Made by a program: the position numbers and the translations under genes. The notes beneath the pieces are model-generated. The model did not search any database and was not told the DNA's origin. It saw only the letters and a program-made list of their open reading frames with translations. Positions 1 through 11,500 of a stretch of 64,000 nucleotides of DNA are shown piece by piece; within the stretch, counting starts at the first letter, position 1, and the number at the start of each line of letters is the position of its first letter. The stretch comes from Halichondria panicea (lineage: Eukaryota > Porifera > Demospongiae > Suberitida > Halichondriidae): assembly GCF_963675165.1 (NCBI RefSeq), contig NC_087377.1, positions 14,008,198 through 14,072,197 on the forward strand. The letters run 5' to 3'.

Positions 1-1227
1 AACGACTGGCTCCTACTCGAACAAAGCAAGCTGTCTATTACGTTTTTTATAATAATTTTTAGTTATAATAATTACATGACTGTGTATATAATTATATCCT
101 TGTAAAATAAATAATTTAAGTTGATTGTAGTTTGTAGCCCAGATGGGGGGGATTTGAACATACATAATTCAACTGCTATATCAAATCCCTGTCCATACTG
201 CAAGTGCAATGATCAGCACATGCATGAGCAATAATTATGTCAAGTCAGCCCGTACTAGAGTATAGGTGGGGCTTGCCTTAATAGTCTATAGGTGCTAACA
301 GGAGTACATGAATAGGAGTAAGCAACTACTATACAGCCCATACAAACGTGTTGTTAATATCTCACTGTGTCATGCCACGTCATACTATGCATGTGTAAAA
401 TGCCCACATCTCAAGTGGCCTACGTACAACCACTGTGTGGTTAATACATGCATTGTGCAAGCACACTTGGTAGAATAGGTCCAGGTGGCTAGCTCTTGCA
501 CAAAAGGAAGAAAAGCAAAGAAACATGAACACAGCAAAGCAACTGTGATAGAAGTTGCCAAAAGCTTGCTATACTGAATAAAATAATCTAGCATTGGTGA
601 GAAAATTAACTGAAGAAGTAGAGAAGCTACCACAACTAGAGATGTACCCTGAGAGAAAACAGGTTTTTAATATAATCTCTAAGGAACAGGATGATGGCTT
701 GGTGAAGCTTGCAGGCTGCCTGTGCAATTAATTTTACATCAAGTGTAAAGGCAAATTTAAATGCATACTTAAATTTTCAAATTCAGTGGTACGATTTCCT
801 ACGTTGCATTGCATCTGGGGTAGAAATAAAGCTCTCATAGACTCACAAGTAATCGACTCAGACTATGAAGAAACTCCTACTTTTAGTGCATGGGCATCCC
901 TTGTTACTGCTGTGTCTCTCAAGGTTGACGTTGTTTCCTCAGACACACAACTTGCAATATTCCATGACATTGCAAGTAAGAGATGGAGCAACTTTAGCAG
1001 CTTGTCGCACCTCTAGTTTAGTTCTCTCTATACACGGTAACCCGGCACCACACACAATGCTAACTGCTTTGCATTGCATCAAACATGTTATTCAGCAAAG
1101 ATTAGTTACCAATTTCATGGTGAACAGCCAATTCCGTCTTTTTCTAAGGTTAAGCATTCTCTAGATGCTGAGTAGATCTAGATCTATGCTATTCTCTAAG
1201 TCTTGTATATAGTTTCAGCCTAGCCTG
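1..1227. other. intergenic, no gene recognised
   Basis: AT-rich sequence with several short open frames on both strands. None has a recognisable domain, a signal peptide or plausible splice partners. The frames around 786-1164 overlap each other and look like chance. No RNA gene was seen. Confidence 0.4.
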
Positions 1228-1815
1228 CACTAGCCTCAATCCCAGGCCGCACTTCCCACTAGGGAAGTGGGCCTGGTATCGACTGCTTGCGCATGCGCTA
1301 ATATCCCCCCGGTATCTGGGGGCTTTGGATAACATCGTTTATGCTCAGTAAAACTATGACATCACAACGAAAGGAAGTGGATTGAAGGAAGTAGATAGAA
1401 AGTTCGATTGAAGGTTTCTAGCCCATCGGATAGCATTCTCTGATAGCTACCCTTAGCCTGCTATGTTAACAAAAGACTCACAGCCTGCAACAGTGTGGAT
1501 GACGATCGTCTGAAAGGAGTGACGGCTGATAAGAGCCTATATGGACAGACAGGCCACGCCCATTTAACACTAACTGTGGTGAAAGTCTACTATACTGCTA
1601 CTGATTCTATCAGAAGAAAATAGCAGTACAACAAACCTACACAGCTCTGTCTCTAGCTAGCTAGCTATATAGCTCTGTGTATGACTTTTAAGATATTTTC
1701 TCTGATGTATCCAGTATTATAGGAATATTTACGGGAAGAAAATCCAATAATTTGGCGCATGCGCAAGCAGTCGATAGCAGGCCTTCTTTCAAAGGCCAGT
1801 GAAGGAGGCTAAGCC
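1228..1815. repeat. MITE-like element with inverted arms
   Basis: The palindrome-rich block tatcgactgcttgcgcatgc at about 1278 reappears inverted at 1755-1776. Outer parts (cctcaatcccaggccgc on the left, gcaggcc and aggctaag on the right) resemble a short inverted-repeat family seen elsewhere in the window near 8320, 37890, 45750, 51290, 57813 and 59975. There is no coding capacity, so it is read as a non-autonomous DNA element of about 590 bases. Confidence 0.6.
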
Positions 1816-1963
1816 TGCACATGCACTTTCACTCTTGTTCTAAGTGAGCCTACCATGCAGCCATACATGGTCATGTGTACTGTACACAAAGTAACCACAA
1901 TTTACACTACTACATGTGTTTGTGACGTAGTGAGATAATAACGAATTTATATGGTGTACATAC

Positions 1964-2694
1964 CGTACCCTCGCGAAAATACGCCCACCCTTTTTTTGCA
2001 AGAAGTCTAGGTTTATTAGGGGACTGGGCGTTTAATCGCGAACAGCGAGTTTTCATTCGAATATACGCCCACCCGCGGCCTCAAATCGAGGTTTACACTT
2101 TGCTCTATGCCAATTCTTTATTAATAAATTTATTGTATTTTCATTTTAATACATAGTATGAACATTTTATTGACAACAATGTTATAAACTAATGCATGAG
2201 TATGATTAAAGCATGACAAGAGAATGAACATGAAGAAGTGGACACTGACTCTATTCGTTGCTTGTTGATGTTAGATGTAGCTCGAAGGATGGTAGGTCAT
2301 ACTCCTACAGAGCAGCTATCAGGTACTTTGTTTCAGAAAACCAAGGCAAGATAATCTGCAAAATTAGCCTGTGTGATAACTTTCTTGGACTTTGTGTTTT
2401 CCTTTCTCAGCATATAGGACTACTTGTTCCCTGCATATACATCTTCAGGGGCAAACAGATCCATACAGAGAAAGTTACATGTCTGATCTTGGTCCAGCAA
2501 GGAGTATAGTCTCACTAGCTACTAAAATTAATAGTGAACATGTGGCATTCAGCTACTGCGCATGCTCAACTTCTTATTCTGGGTGGGCTTATAATCGAGT
2601 GAAAATACCCTCGCGTGCAAGAACTTCGAAGCAAAAGAGGGGATGGGCTAGTTGGGCGTTTATTCAAGATGGGCTTATTTTCGCGAGGGTATGG
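1964..2694. repeat. MITE-like element, TIR taccctcgcgaaaat
   Basis: The left end reads gtaccctcgcgaaaatacgc. The right end at about 2668-2692 carries its inverted form, gcttattttcgcgagggtat. Internal partial copies of the same end occur near 2055 and 2605. The short frames inside have no recognisable domain. Probably a non-autonomous DNA transposon of about 730 bases. Confidence 0.65.
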
Positions 2695-2974
2695 TAGTAG
2701 TTCTATTCATGTACTCCTGGTGCTAATTGTAGTGTTACAATACAGACCCCCAAGTTTTCAGGATTTGCAAGACAAGACAGGAAATACATACCACAAGTAT
2801 TTTAATGGTTTCATAAGGATGACATACAAAATTTTTTAATTATATAATGAGATTCATAATGATGACACCCAAAAACTCTAGTGATATTTCTGGATTTCCA
2901 AAGCTCATAACACAGACCATTTACTGAACTAGAACCTGTTATACTAGGAAATAAAATTAATTAGTTCAATATGG
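2695..2974. other. intergenic, nothing recognised
   Basis: AT-rich stretch between two repeats, with no supported gene or site. Confidence 0.3.
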
Positions 2975-3548
2975 AATGTATTGACTCAGCAAGTTTGGAC
3001 TGGATTGAGATAGTGAGAACAGCTTGGCAAAAACTCAAAGTTAGCTCATTTTCAATAATCTCTGTGGTTGGTGGAACTCATGGCTGCATATCTCCAGATA
3101 TTAATGGAACCAGCGACTGCCTAACTAGTGCATCTGATGCATGTGCATGCTTTGCACCAAACAAGAAGGCTTGAAGCCATTCATGAAGTGTTCTATGCTA
3201 TTGCCGAGTTGTGTATTTATATAAAAGTTTGTGTATCTGCTTTGCAAACACCATTCATTTGTATGGCATTTACCTTGAATATGTTGTTATTTAGTTTATT
3301 TGTTCGACCAATTTTTAGCTTGCTACGTTGATGGTGAACAGTTTGCTCAAAAACTTAAACTTTCCGCAATCGTTTTACACAAATTTATGCCAGTTTGACC
3401 CAAATTCATATTTAAAGTGTTTATCGTATGTTAAACTGTCTTTTTACATATTTCAACTTAGATAGCTCTAAAAACCTTTACTTTTATCAGAAAAAGTGTT
3501 CTCATTTATATTTTCATGAGGCTATTTGGGGTCTTAGGGCAGACTGAT
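2975..3548 (+). repeat. dispersed repeat upstream of receptor gene A
   Basis: This block is closely matched in the same orientation by 48885-49473, which lies upstream of the receptor-like gene at 49.5 kb. Both copies begin near tcagcaagtttggact, share the core tggttggtggaactcatggc and end near gggcagactg. The open frames in it do not stay intact between copies, so it is probably mobile DNA or a duplicated 5' flank, not coding exons. Confidence 0.6.
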
Positions 3549-3607
3549 AGGGGTTTTCCTAAGGAAAATTCCCCGGCCCGCATGTAACTACGTACTAATC
3601 ACCACAG

Positions 3608-5538
3608 AAACATCTTATTCATCTGGGTTACATTGTCCTGGTTGTAACTGCACACTTGACAGCTCAGTCTCAAGGTGGGAAATCAAAGCGTCACTCGTGC
3701 ATGAATAGTTGATCTTGTTGTTTCCTTTTGAAGGTACAAATCCATCAGTCACACTGATTGTTGAAGGAGGAGAGAGTCTGGTTGGTGAACACTGTCCTGG
3801 AACTGTCAAGATCTCATGCATTGGAGTCGACTTGTCGATTTTAAGGTGGAGATTCAATGGGAGCACAGATGTAGTAACATTTTTCTCCGACAATGTGGCA
3901 CGTTCTCCATTCACAAATAATCCAGCATTTATAAGTGCCGAGCTACTGTCTACAGCACCAGATCAACTAGATCCAAACTTTGCTAACTTTTCTTCAGAAC
4001 TTGTTGTAGATGTGTCAAAACTAAAGACGGAGAGTATAACAAGTATTACTTGCGGTGAGCCAGATACTTTCAAAATGATTCCAGTGGATATTGAAATTAT
4101 ACAACAAACTGAGCCTGAGAGTCCCAATGGAACTAATGTGAAAATTCTCTATGAAGATGGATCATTGACAGATGTCACTGTTTCTTGGGAAAAACTGGTG
4201 AGCTATTAACAAGAGAAAAGTTTTAAATGAAATAATGTTTTTTCGCTGCAGGAAGCACGTTGTCCAGTATTTCAGTCTTATTTAGTTTATCAAGTTCAGT
4301 TTGGCTCTAGTGTTGTTGCAATAAATCACACAAGCTGTGGAGAAGTGTGTATCGTCAATTTTCAGAATTTTTCTGATGCTTCTGAGGGGTATAGGGTATC
4401 ACTATCTGCTGTGAATGTAATCGGGGCCAGTAAAGTTGTGGAACATCCAACCCTCATCGGTGTGTTTAACGCTAAATACATTAACACAAACTCAATCATG
4501 TATGACCCACATTTCCTTGTGCATATATAATTAAGCAGGTTACTATTCTATTTCAGTGAAACAAAGCAGCTTCTACTTCACACCTACCTTCCTCTCAAAC
4601 GACTGTCTGTTTGTTTGCGAGTGCTTCTCAAATAGAAGTCTTGATACAGACAGTTGCAATGTGTTGTACACGACTGACTCGATGTACAGGGATCCAACGA
4701 TAATTGTTTCTCCACTCGATACACAATTTGAAATAGCTGAAATAACTTCTAACACAGTCTATTATTTTGAATTCTCCGTGTCTGTGAATGGCACTCTGCT
4801 TGTTAGGAACAGACTTACTGAAAAAGCGATATCAAGTGAGTAACACACAATTATAGACGTTAACTACTGAATCTTCACTGTTTCAGGTCCGAGGTTCAGT
4901 GCAGTGGCTATTGTTTTCCTTGCTCTAACTATTTTGCTTATCACTGTCGGAACAGCATTTGGTATTATAGGTACATTATAATGTAAAGTTGCCTAAACTA
5001 CCTTGCACATTTTTGCAGTTATCTGTGTTGCTAAGCAATTGCAATTGCAAGGGGTTCTAGCAAATATTGTTTTGTTTATGGTATGTCTCTTGGGAATGTT
5101 GAGCTTGATTTTTCTTATTGTTTTCTCTATTGTCACTGGTGTTCAACAAGGTAAGTTTTTACTGAGTTGATTTTATTTTATAAGACGTCTCTCTGTAGAC
5201 ACATGCAGTCTGGATTGGATCAGAGCACATGATGCATTGGTCATTGTGGCCTTTCTGTTTGCTCTATTTGGAAATGCTCTTCTGGTCTGTTTCCTGCTTG
5301 CTTCTTACCAACAGAAAAGTAAGGCATCTTTAATTTTTAAATTAATGGCAATAAATTTAATTCGTGCCTGTGCCTGTTGTCAGAGTTTGGCCAGATGAAT
5401 TTACAGCGTAGCCAAAACGGTTCCCAGATCAACATGCATAGGTAGGTATATAATCATAGTATATATAGCCGTACAATTAATATTTTTGATTTCCTCAGTA
5501 ACACCATATTCTCAGGACAAGCAGACACAACAGCTGAG
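3608..5538 (+). CDS. gene A, receptor part: Ig/FN3-like ectodomain and three membrane segments
   Basis: Proposed exons are 3608-3674, 3734-4197, 4252-4459, 4557-4835, 4887-4970, 5019-5150, 5199-5318, 5384-5441 and 5499-5538, all with GT..AG introns and matching phases. The first encodes a hydrophobic leader (IHLGYIVLVVTAHLTAQS) but has no ATG. An acceptor at 3607 after tactaat suggests an upstream start exon that I could not find. Exon 2 holds an Ig-like domain (EHCPGTV, ISC, LRW, ITC). Exons 3-4 are cysteine-containing FN3-like segments. Exons 5-7 each give one membrane helix, which would place the C-terminus in the cytoplasm. Gene F at 61.4 kb has the same exon layout and similar sequence. 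The frame runs straight on into the PX-kinase exons, so this is probably the N-terminal half of one protein. The ligand is unknown. Confidence 0.8.
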
Positions 5539-5593
5539 GTTAGTATATAGTTGCTTTTCTATCAAACATATTGTGCATGCGTTGCATATATAG

Positions 5594-8500
5594 GATTTGA
5601 CTAGCAATTCCAAAGCAAATCCCAAGAAGACGAACACCGCTTCAGTGCCCAAAGATGTAGTAGCACCTTCAGAGAATATAGACGGAGAGCTGGAGTCTAG
5701 TCCAAAGAAAGGCCCATCATCTGCGTCTAAGAAATTCACTGTCTACAAAGTTGTAGTCACTCTTGAGGATAGGTCATACTTTGTGTTCAGAAGGTGATTA
5801 ATGCTGTCCTTTGTTAGATCATGATGTTAGATATATCGGCATTGCAGATACAGTGAATTTGAATTCTTTTTTGGCGAAATTAAAAAGGAGTACCCATCCT
5901 TGGATAAACTGACATTTCCAGGGAAGAAAGTCTTGAAGAAAAAATTCGATCCGAATTTTATCGAAGAACGTCGCATCGGGCTACGTGATTTCATTATCAA
6001 CCTTATGAATGTATGCTTCAATGTAAAATAGACAGTGATGAAGTATAATTTTAATCAAACACACCTGCAGATCCCCAACATTCTAGAATATCTCCCGGTT
6101 CGTGAATTCTTGGCCATCGATGACCCACGTTCAGCACTCCCCATCAACGACATGCCGGCAGCCGAACAGAAAGTGAAAGAGGCGGACAGGGTGGAGCTTG
6201 GTAAGAAAGAGGACACCACTGCCAAGATCACTGACCTAGACTTGCTCAAAGTTATTGGGAAGGGAACCTTCGTGAAAGTAAGTATAGCTTGTGAGAGTTA
6301 GTTTACAGAAATTATTAAAGCCTGACCTCCCATGCAAAATGTTGCTACAATTTAAATCACCTATCAGGGCTCGAAATTACAGTCTGACAATTAACAGACA
6401 AACCCGGTTATCATGTGCACGTGACCGATCATTTCACGTGTTAGTCACACATAGAATACATGTAAAGCTAGCTATAGCCAGAGAGCTAGCTGTTCAGTCT
6501 AGCTCTAAGAGGCCTTGTCAAAAGTGCTCAGAAGAACCTACGAAAATATTAAGTGTGGATAAATGCATCAGTAAAGAACTACAAACTGCCTCATGGTTCA
6601 AGTACATAGAATGTAGTTTGCTCTCTCTCTCTTTCTGGCTGGTGAGTTTTCTCTCTATACGAAGTTTCAAGATAAGCTATCCCGCCTAAGAAACTTTTTG
6701 ATGGCTCAAGAAATCTTTGAGCGTCCAACCAGCCTCATACACAAAACTAATGATTTTGTGTGTGTATGCCTGATTTTGTAGAAATTGTATGACCAACTTT
6801 AATAATTATTATGTTGAATGCATGTCTGAACATGTTGTCAAATCAAAACATTAATTGGACTGACATTTGACAGGCATGCAAATATTTTAATTGCGAGCCC
6901 TGCCTATTGCCACGGTCAGGTTTAGCATATTTTGGCCCAGCCCGGATCTTTGATGTACAGGCACACATATAATTATATATATATATATAGCACAGGTTAA
7001 ACTCTTAAGGTTACGGTCAATCGTTTTGCTCATTAATTATTCATGAGCTAGATCTAGTGATCTTTTCCAGCTAGAATGAGCTGGAAGTCCAGCTGAAATG
7101 CAGTAGTCATTTCATGGTTCGAATACACATTTTTACTATAAAACTTAGGTACAGTCTACTGTAGCTTCACTATATGCAGGGCGGGTCGAAGAGATATTTC
7201 GAAAAAAGGCTACTGAAAGCTCACAAGAGGCTGTTTTCCTTGGCTCTGGCCGCAATTTTAAGTGAAGTTAGTCTACATATTATTATTAATTTTTGTGAGA
7301 GTTTCTTGGCCTGGAAAGAAAAAACGCTTTGACCCGCCCTCCAGAATGGTAAGAAGCATCATATAAGAGAAAGAACACAGAGCTAGAAGTGTTTTTGGAA
7401 GCTTAAAATGGCTACTAGTTTGTGTTGTTTCTAGTAACTTGAAGATTGCTCAGAGCTTCCACTGGAAAATGTTTTGAAGACTAATACTTGTCATACAGGA
7501 TGATACACCAATATATTTATCATGTATATGCTTCAAACTTTTATCACGGCATGTATAGTTTCACAAAAATCATTTGCAGTAACTGTAGGGTATATACATG
7601 TATCTCTAGCCCATTAAGTGGGCTAGTATACTCGGGTATATTAAGGACTGGGACCAAAGGAGGTTGGTCACGATTGTTAATTAATCTTCTAATTTTCTTT
7701 GTAACCTCCAATTCCGTGGAAACTTGCAGAGAAAGTAGCTATCCTAGCTAAGCTAAAAGGCTGCAAACGATCATAGCCTTTTATACCAGTAGGAAATGAT
7801 GCTAACAATACTCAGTGACCCTAGAAAGTGAGTAGCATAGTCATACTCGAGCCAGAAACTAATACTATTAGTCACAAAGTTCCAGTTGTTGCTGCACTTT
7901 CCTTGTTTTTTTTCCTCCTGTCTTAGATTGGCTGGACCAAGATTATATAGCTATAATTATAGGGTAGAGCATAGTTTAGCGATGCTGCATGTATGCAGCT
8001 TGCACTATAGTGACTGGCAAGAATCTAGTAAACACTGTATGCACTGTTAACTCGCCAGAATAGAGGGGATCGGGTTGGTTAATGAAAGATTTATATCCAA
8101 AGAAGCCAGAGAGACACATAAAGTTTGCACTTAGAATTAGAAAATTAGAAGATTAATTAAAAATCGTGACCTTCTGGTCAGAGTCCTATACCTGGTCATA
8201 GTGTCCCTCGGTCCAGAGAGTCTTGCAAGGGTTGATGTATACGCTACGAATAGCTGGAGGCCTTATTTAATAAATGATTGTTCTTGTGGCGGGTTTATAG
8301 TCACTGCATGTAAGAGGCTAGCCTCGATTCAAGGCCGATTAAAATACGGCCTGGTATACCATTGCAAGGGTGATAGTGAGCATGCACTTCAAATTACCCA
8401 GAATATGGGTAATCGTACTACGAACGTAGTTAGTTCATTTACTAAGACCGTAATACTTTATCTCTATGACTGAGTTCCGTGAAGCTGTGACTTATGCAAT

Positions 8501-11500
8501 CTATTGCATTGGTGTAGAAGGCTTGAACACTAGTCTAAAGACAAAAGAGGCTCTCGTCTACGTCTACGATCGTCCTATAGCCAGGTTTTGTTCGCAAATA
8601 GCAGTTATAAGAGGCACCATACACTTCCCATAGACTGTACACATCCAAGCTAAAAGACATCCTGACCATACAGCCATCATAGAGGTAGACGAGAGCCTCT
8701 TCTGGCTTCAGACTAGTGTGAAAGCCTTCTGGAACAACGCAACAGAGAGCTAAGCTGATGTACAGTGCAACAACCAAAGAAAAGTTAATTTAGAGTATAG
8801 ATATATTTTTTTTACAACTTTTTCACAGTTTGCTGCATATCTTTTGAAGTTTAGGTGATACACAGCAAAAACACATAATTATGTTATATGAGATGCATCA
8901 TCGTATTTTAGTGTTAAAATGACAGAAATTTATGTCATTTCTACACGAAATTTCAAAAGATGCGTTTCATTTAACATGTTTTATGTTACTGTAACGAACA
9001 TGTTTTTACTGTGATGATCTATTTGAGTGTAGGTACTGAAAGTTCAACTATTGGCGCTTCCATTGGACCACCATCTGTTACATCATAATTATTATGACAT
9101 CATTAATATAAAATGGCTGTCTGAAGATGTGTACCTCTGAAAATAATTATGTTAGAAATAGAAGTAGCTTATTTGTTTGAGTTTATTGTGCATGTATACC
9201 TGATTATAATTATTGCTCCTTCAACGGAAGTCTGGGCTAGTAGTAAGTTCTGCACTTTTTAGTGGTAAATAATTACGTTAGGAATACATGCAACTTTCAT
9301 TTTATGCTAGTTAAGGTCTGATTTTTGAGAAGCATTTACTACAATAGCGTAAAATTCATTTGCACTAACTTACAGGAGCTAGACAAGTTTCTTCTTTGCT
9401 AGAGCGGCCCTTCTTGTCAAAAATGGTGATTTTGCTCCGTTTTGCTACTTTTTACTGACGTAGCAATTGATTTATGACATCACAAATCATCTTGTTGTTA
9501 TTTGCTACATCCAAAGGTCATGTGATGTCTACCTGCAACTACACAGTTGGGTCATTCTGTGTCACAGGGGCAGCATGGCAATTGAGCTTACTACATAGCG
9601 CAAAGTCATAAAAGTGACAAGATGGGCCGCTCTAGCCTAACTCGATCCTGTAAGTTAGTACAGATGAAAAGTACACTTAGTACATGCTGCTCAAAAATCA
9701 GAACTTAACAAATATAAAATCGAAAGTTGTATTCCTAACATAATTATTTTCCACCAAAAAACAACAAAATGCAGTATTTCTCAGAACTTACTAGTAGCCC
9801 AGACTTCCGTTGAAGCTTAAAAGTTTGAACAATTAGGTACATGCTCAACAAATTTCAGATCTTAACTCAAAGAAATAAGCTACTTCTATTCCTAACATAT
9901 TTTTGGAAGTACACATCTTCAGACAGCCATTTTATATTGATGATGTCATGTATTGTAACAGGTGGTGGTCCAATGGAAGCGCCATGCAATTGTTGAACTT
10001 TCAGTACCTGCATGCACTCAAATAGATCATAATTATCACTTTTACTTTGGAAGATATGCCACAAAATGTAAAAAATGTGTACCAAAAAAATCTACTCTCT
10101 TTGGTTGTTGCACTGTACATAGAAGAAGAGAAAGAAAAAGGGGATTCCCCATATTCTGGTGAATAAACTAACGCATGCGCACTATCACCCTTGCAATAAG
10201 TACCAGGCCGTATTTTAATCGGCCTTGAATCAAGGCTAGTAAGAGGCATATAGTTAAAGAAAGTTTGGCTTCGCTGCATGTGGAATGATAAGTGCATGCA
10301 TGATGGTTTAAAGATTCTTGTGTTGACGTACAGCAAATTTAAACCTGTATGTGATCGACTATTCAACACCACTATATATATACCACTATCAAATGATTGA
10401 TTTTCGATTCAACCCGGATATATAGCCTCGCTTCGCTCGGAATAATTAAGTCGTGCCGGACATTTATTCAACAGATTGCTTTATAATCGTATTATGTACT
10501 CTTTAATGCTATATCACCATGCATCACACAGCAAAAACACAGAATTATGTTATATGAGATACATCATCGTATTTTAACACTAAAATGACAGAAATATATG
10601 TCATTTCTACATTAAATTTCAAAAGATGTTAACATGTTTTATGTTACTGTAACGAATGTGTTTTTACTGTACATAATAGTGTACCCTGTCACACGTACCA
10701 CACACTCTAACCACATGCACATACCCTCCCCATGCTTTCACAGGTCTACCTGGGTCGACACAAGAAAACTGGTGCTTTCTATGCCATCAAAGTCCTGCAA
10801 AAGGAAGCAGTCGAACGCAGCGAGTTTAAACTCATCATGGCCAGGAGAAGCGTCGCAATCCACCCATTTCTAGTAGGCCTACAGTGCTCCTTTCAGACGA
10901 GGACCAAGCTATACTTTTTGTTGGACTATGTGAATGGTGTGAAGTTGTTCTTTCATCTGCAAAGGCAGAAAAATAATGTGTTCGACGAGCCTATTGCAAG
11001 GTGAGTATAGTCAGACACCAGTTATTATTAAATGCTAAGCGGCTTATTAATATTTTAGTTAGCTGCATAGTTTAAACTACAGCTTGATCAGTCTGTTGCT
11101 GCTCCTGACATAATAATGATCAACTCTATACATACATGAAGTGTAGTATATATAGCCTTCTAGCAAGTTACTATTATGTGTTGGTTTTTGAATTCCTGAG
11201 TGTCGTACAGTGTCATGTCTGAAACGTTGCTAAGGAATGGACAAAGAAATTCAGCAAGAGCATAACTCAGATTCCTTTTTCTCAAAAAGCGGCCTGGATT
11301 CGAGCTGGTTCAAATAAAGGGTGTGGTCTCTTACGCACCTACGCAACACTAGAACCACACCCTTTTCTTTTAAAAAGGTGTGGTGTCTATAAGATTTCAT
11401 TTCACAGATTTGGTTCGACATTTCATGGAATATTTCGGATTTCAGCTTGTATACGAGATCTGCATGTGTAGCAAGTGCTATAGATACTCATAGCAAGTCA

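Larger units (their letters stand above)
8320..10245. repeat. composite MITE with nested insertions
   Basis: cctcgattcaaggccgatta at about 8322 is matched inverted at 10206-10244 (taatcggccttgaatcaagg). Inner parts (attgcaagggtgatagtgag) also match inverted near 10185. The interior is taken up by a TA-flanked foldback element (8763-10115), which itself carries a smaller element (8861-9012). A separate inverted pair lies at 8519-8729. Confidence 0.6.
6278..10743 (+). other. gene A intron of 4.5 kb filled with repeats
   Basis: The donor gtaagt follows the glycine-loop exon and the acceptor tttcacag precedes VYLGRH. The intron holds several inverted-repeat elements listed separately (7645-8186, 8519-8729, and 8320-10245 with nested insertions) and a short TA microsatellite near 6970. 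No coding sequence was recognised inside. Confidence 0.75.

Noticed and set aside
786-1164. Overlapping open frames near the left end
   Set aside because: No domain, no signal peptide, no splice-consistent partners; both frames of the same stretch are open by chance.
2258-2839. Three overlapping plus-strand frames
   Set aside because: They lie mostly inside an inverted-repeat element and contain its end sequence.
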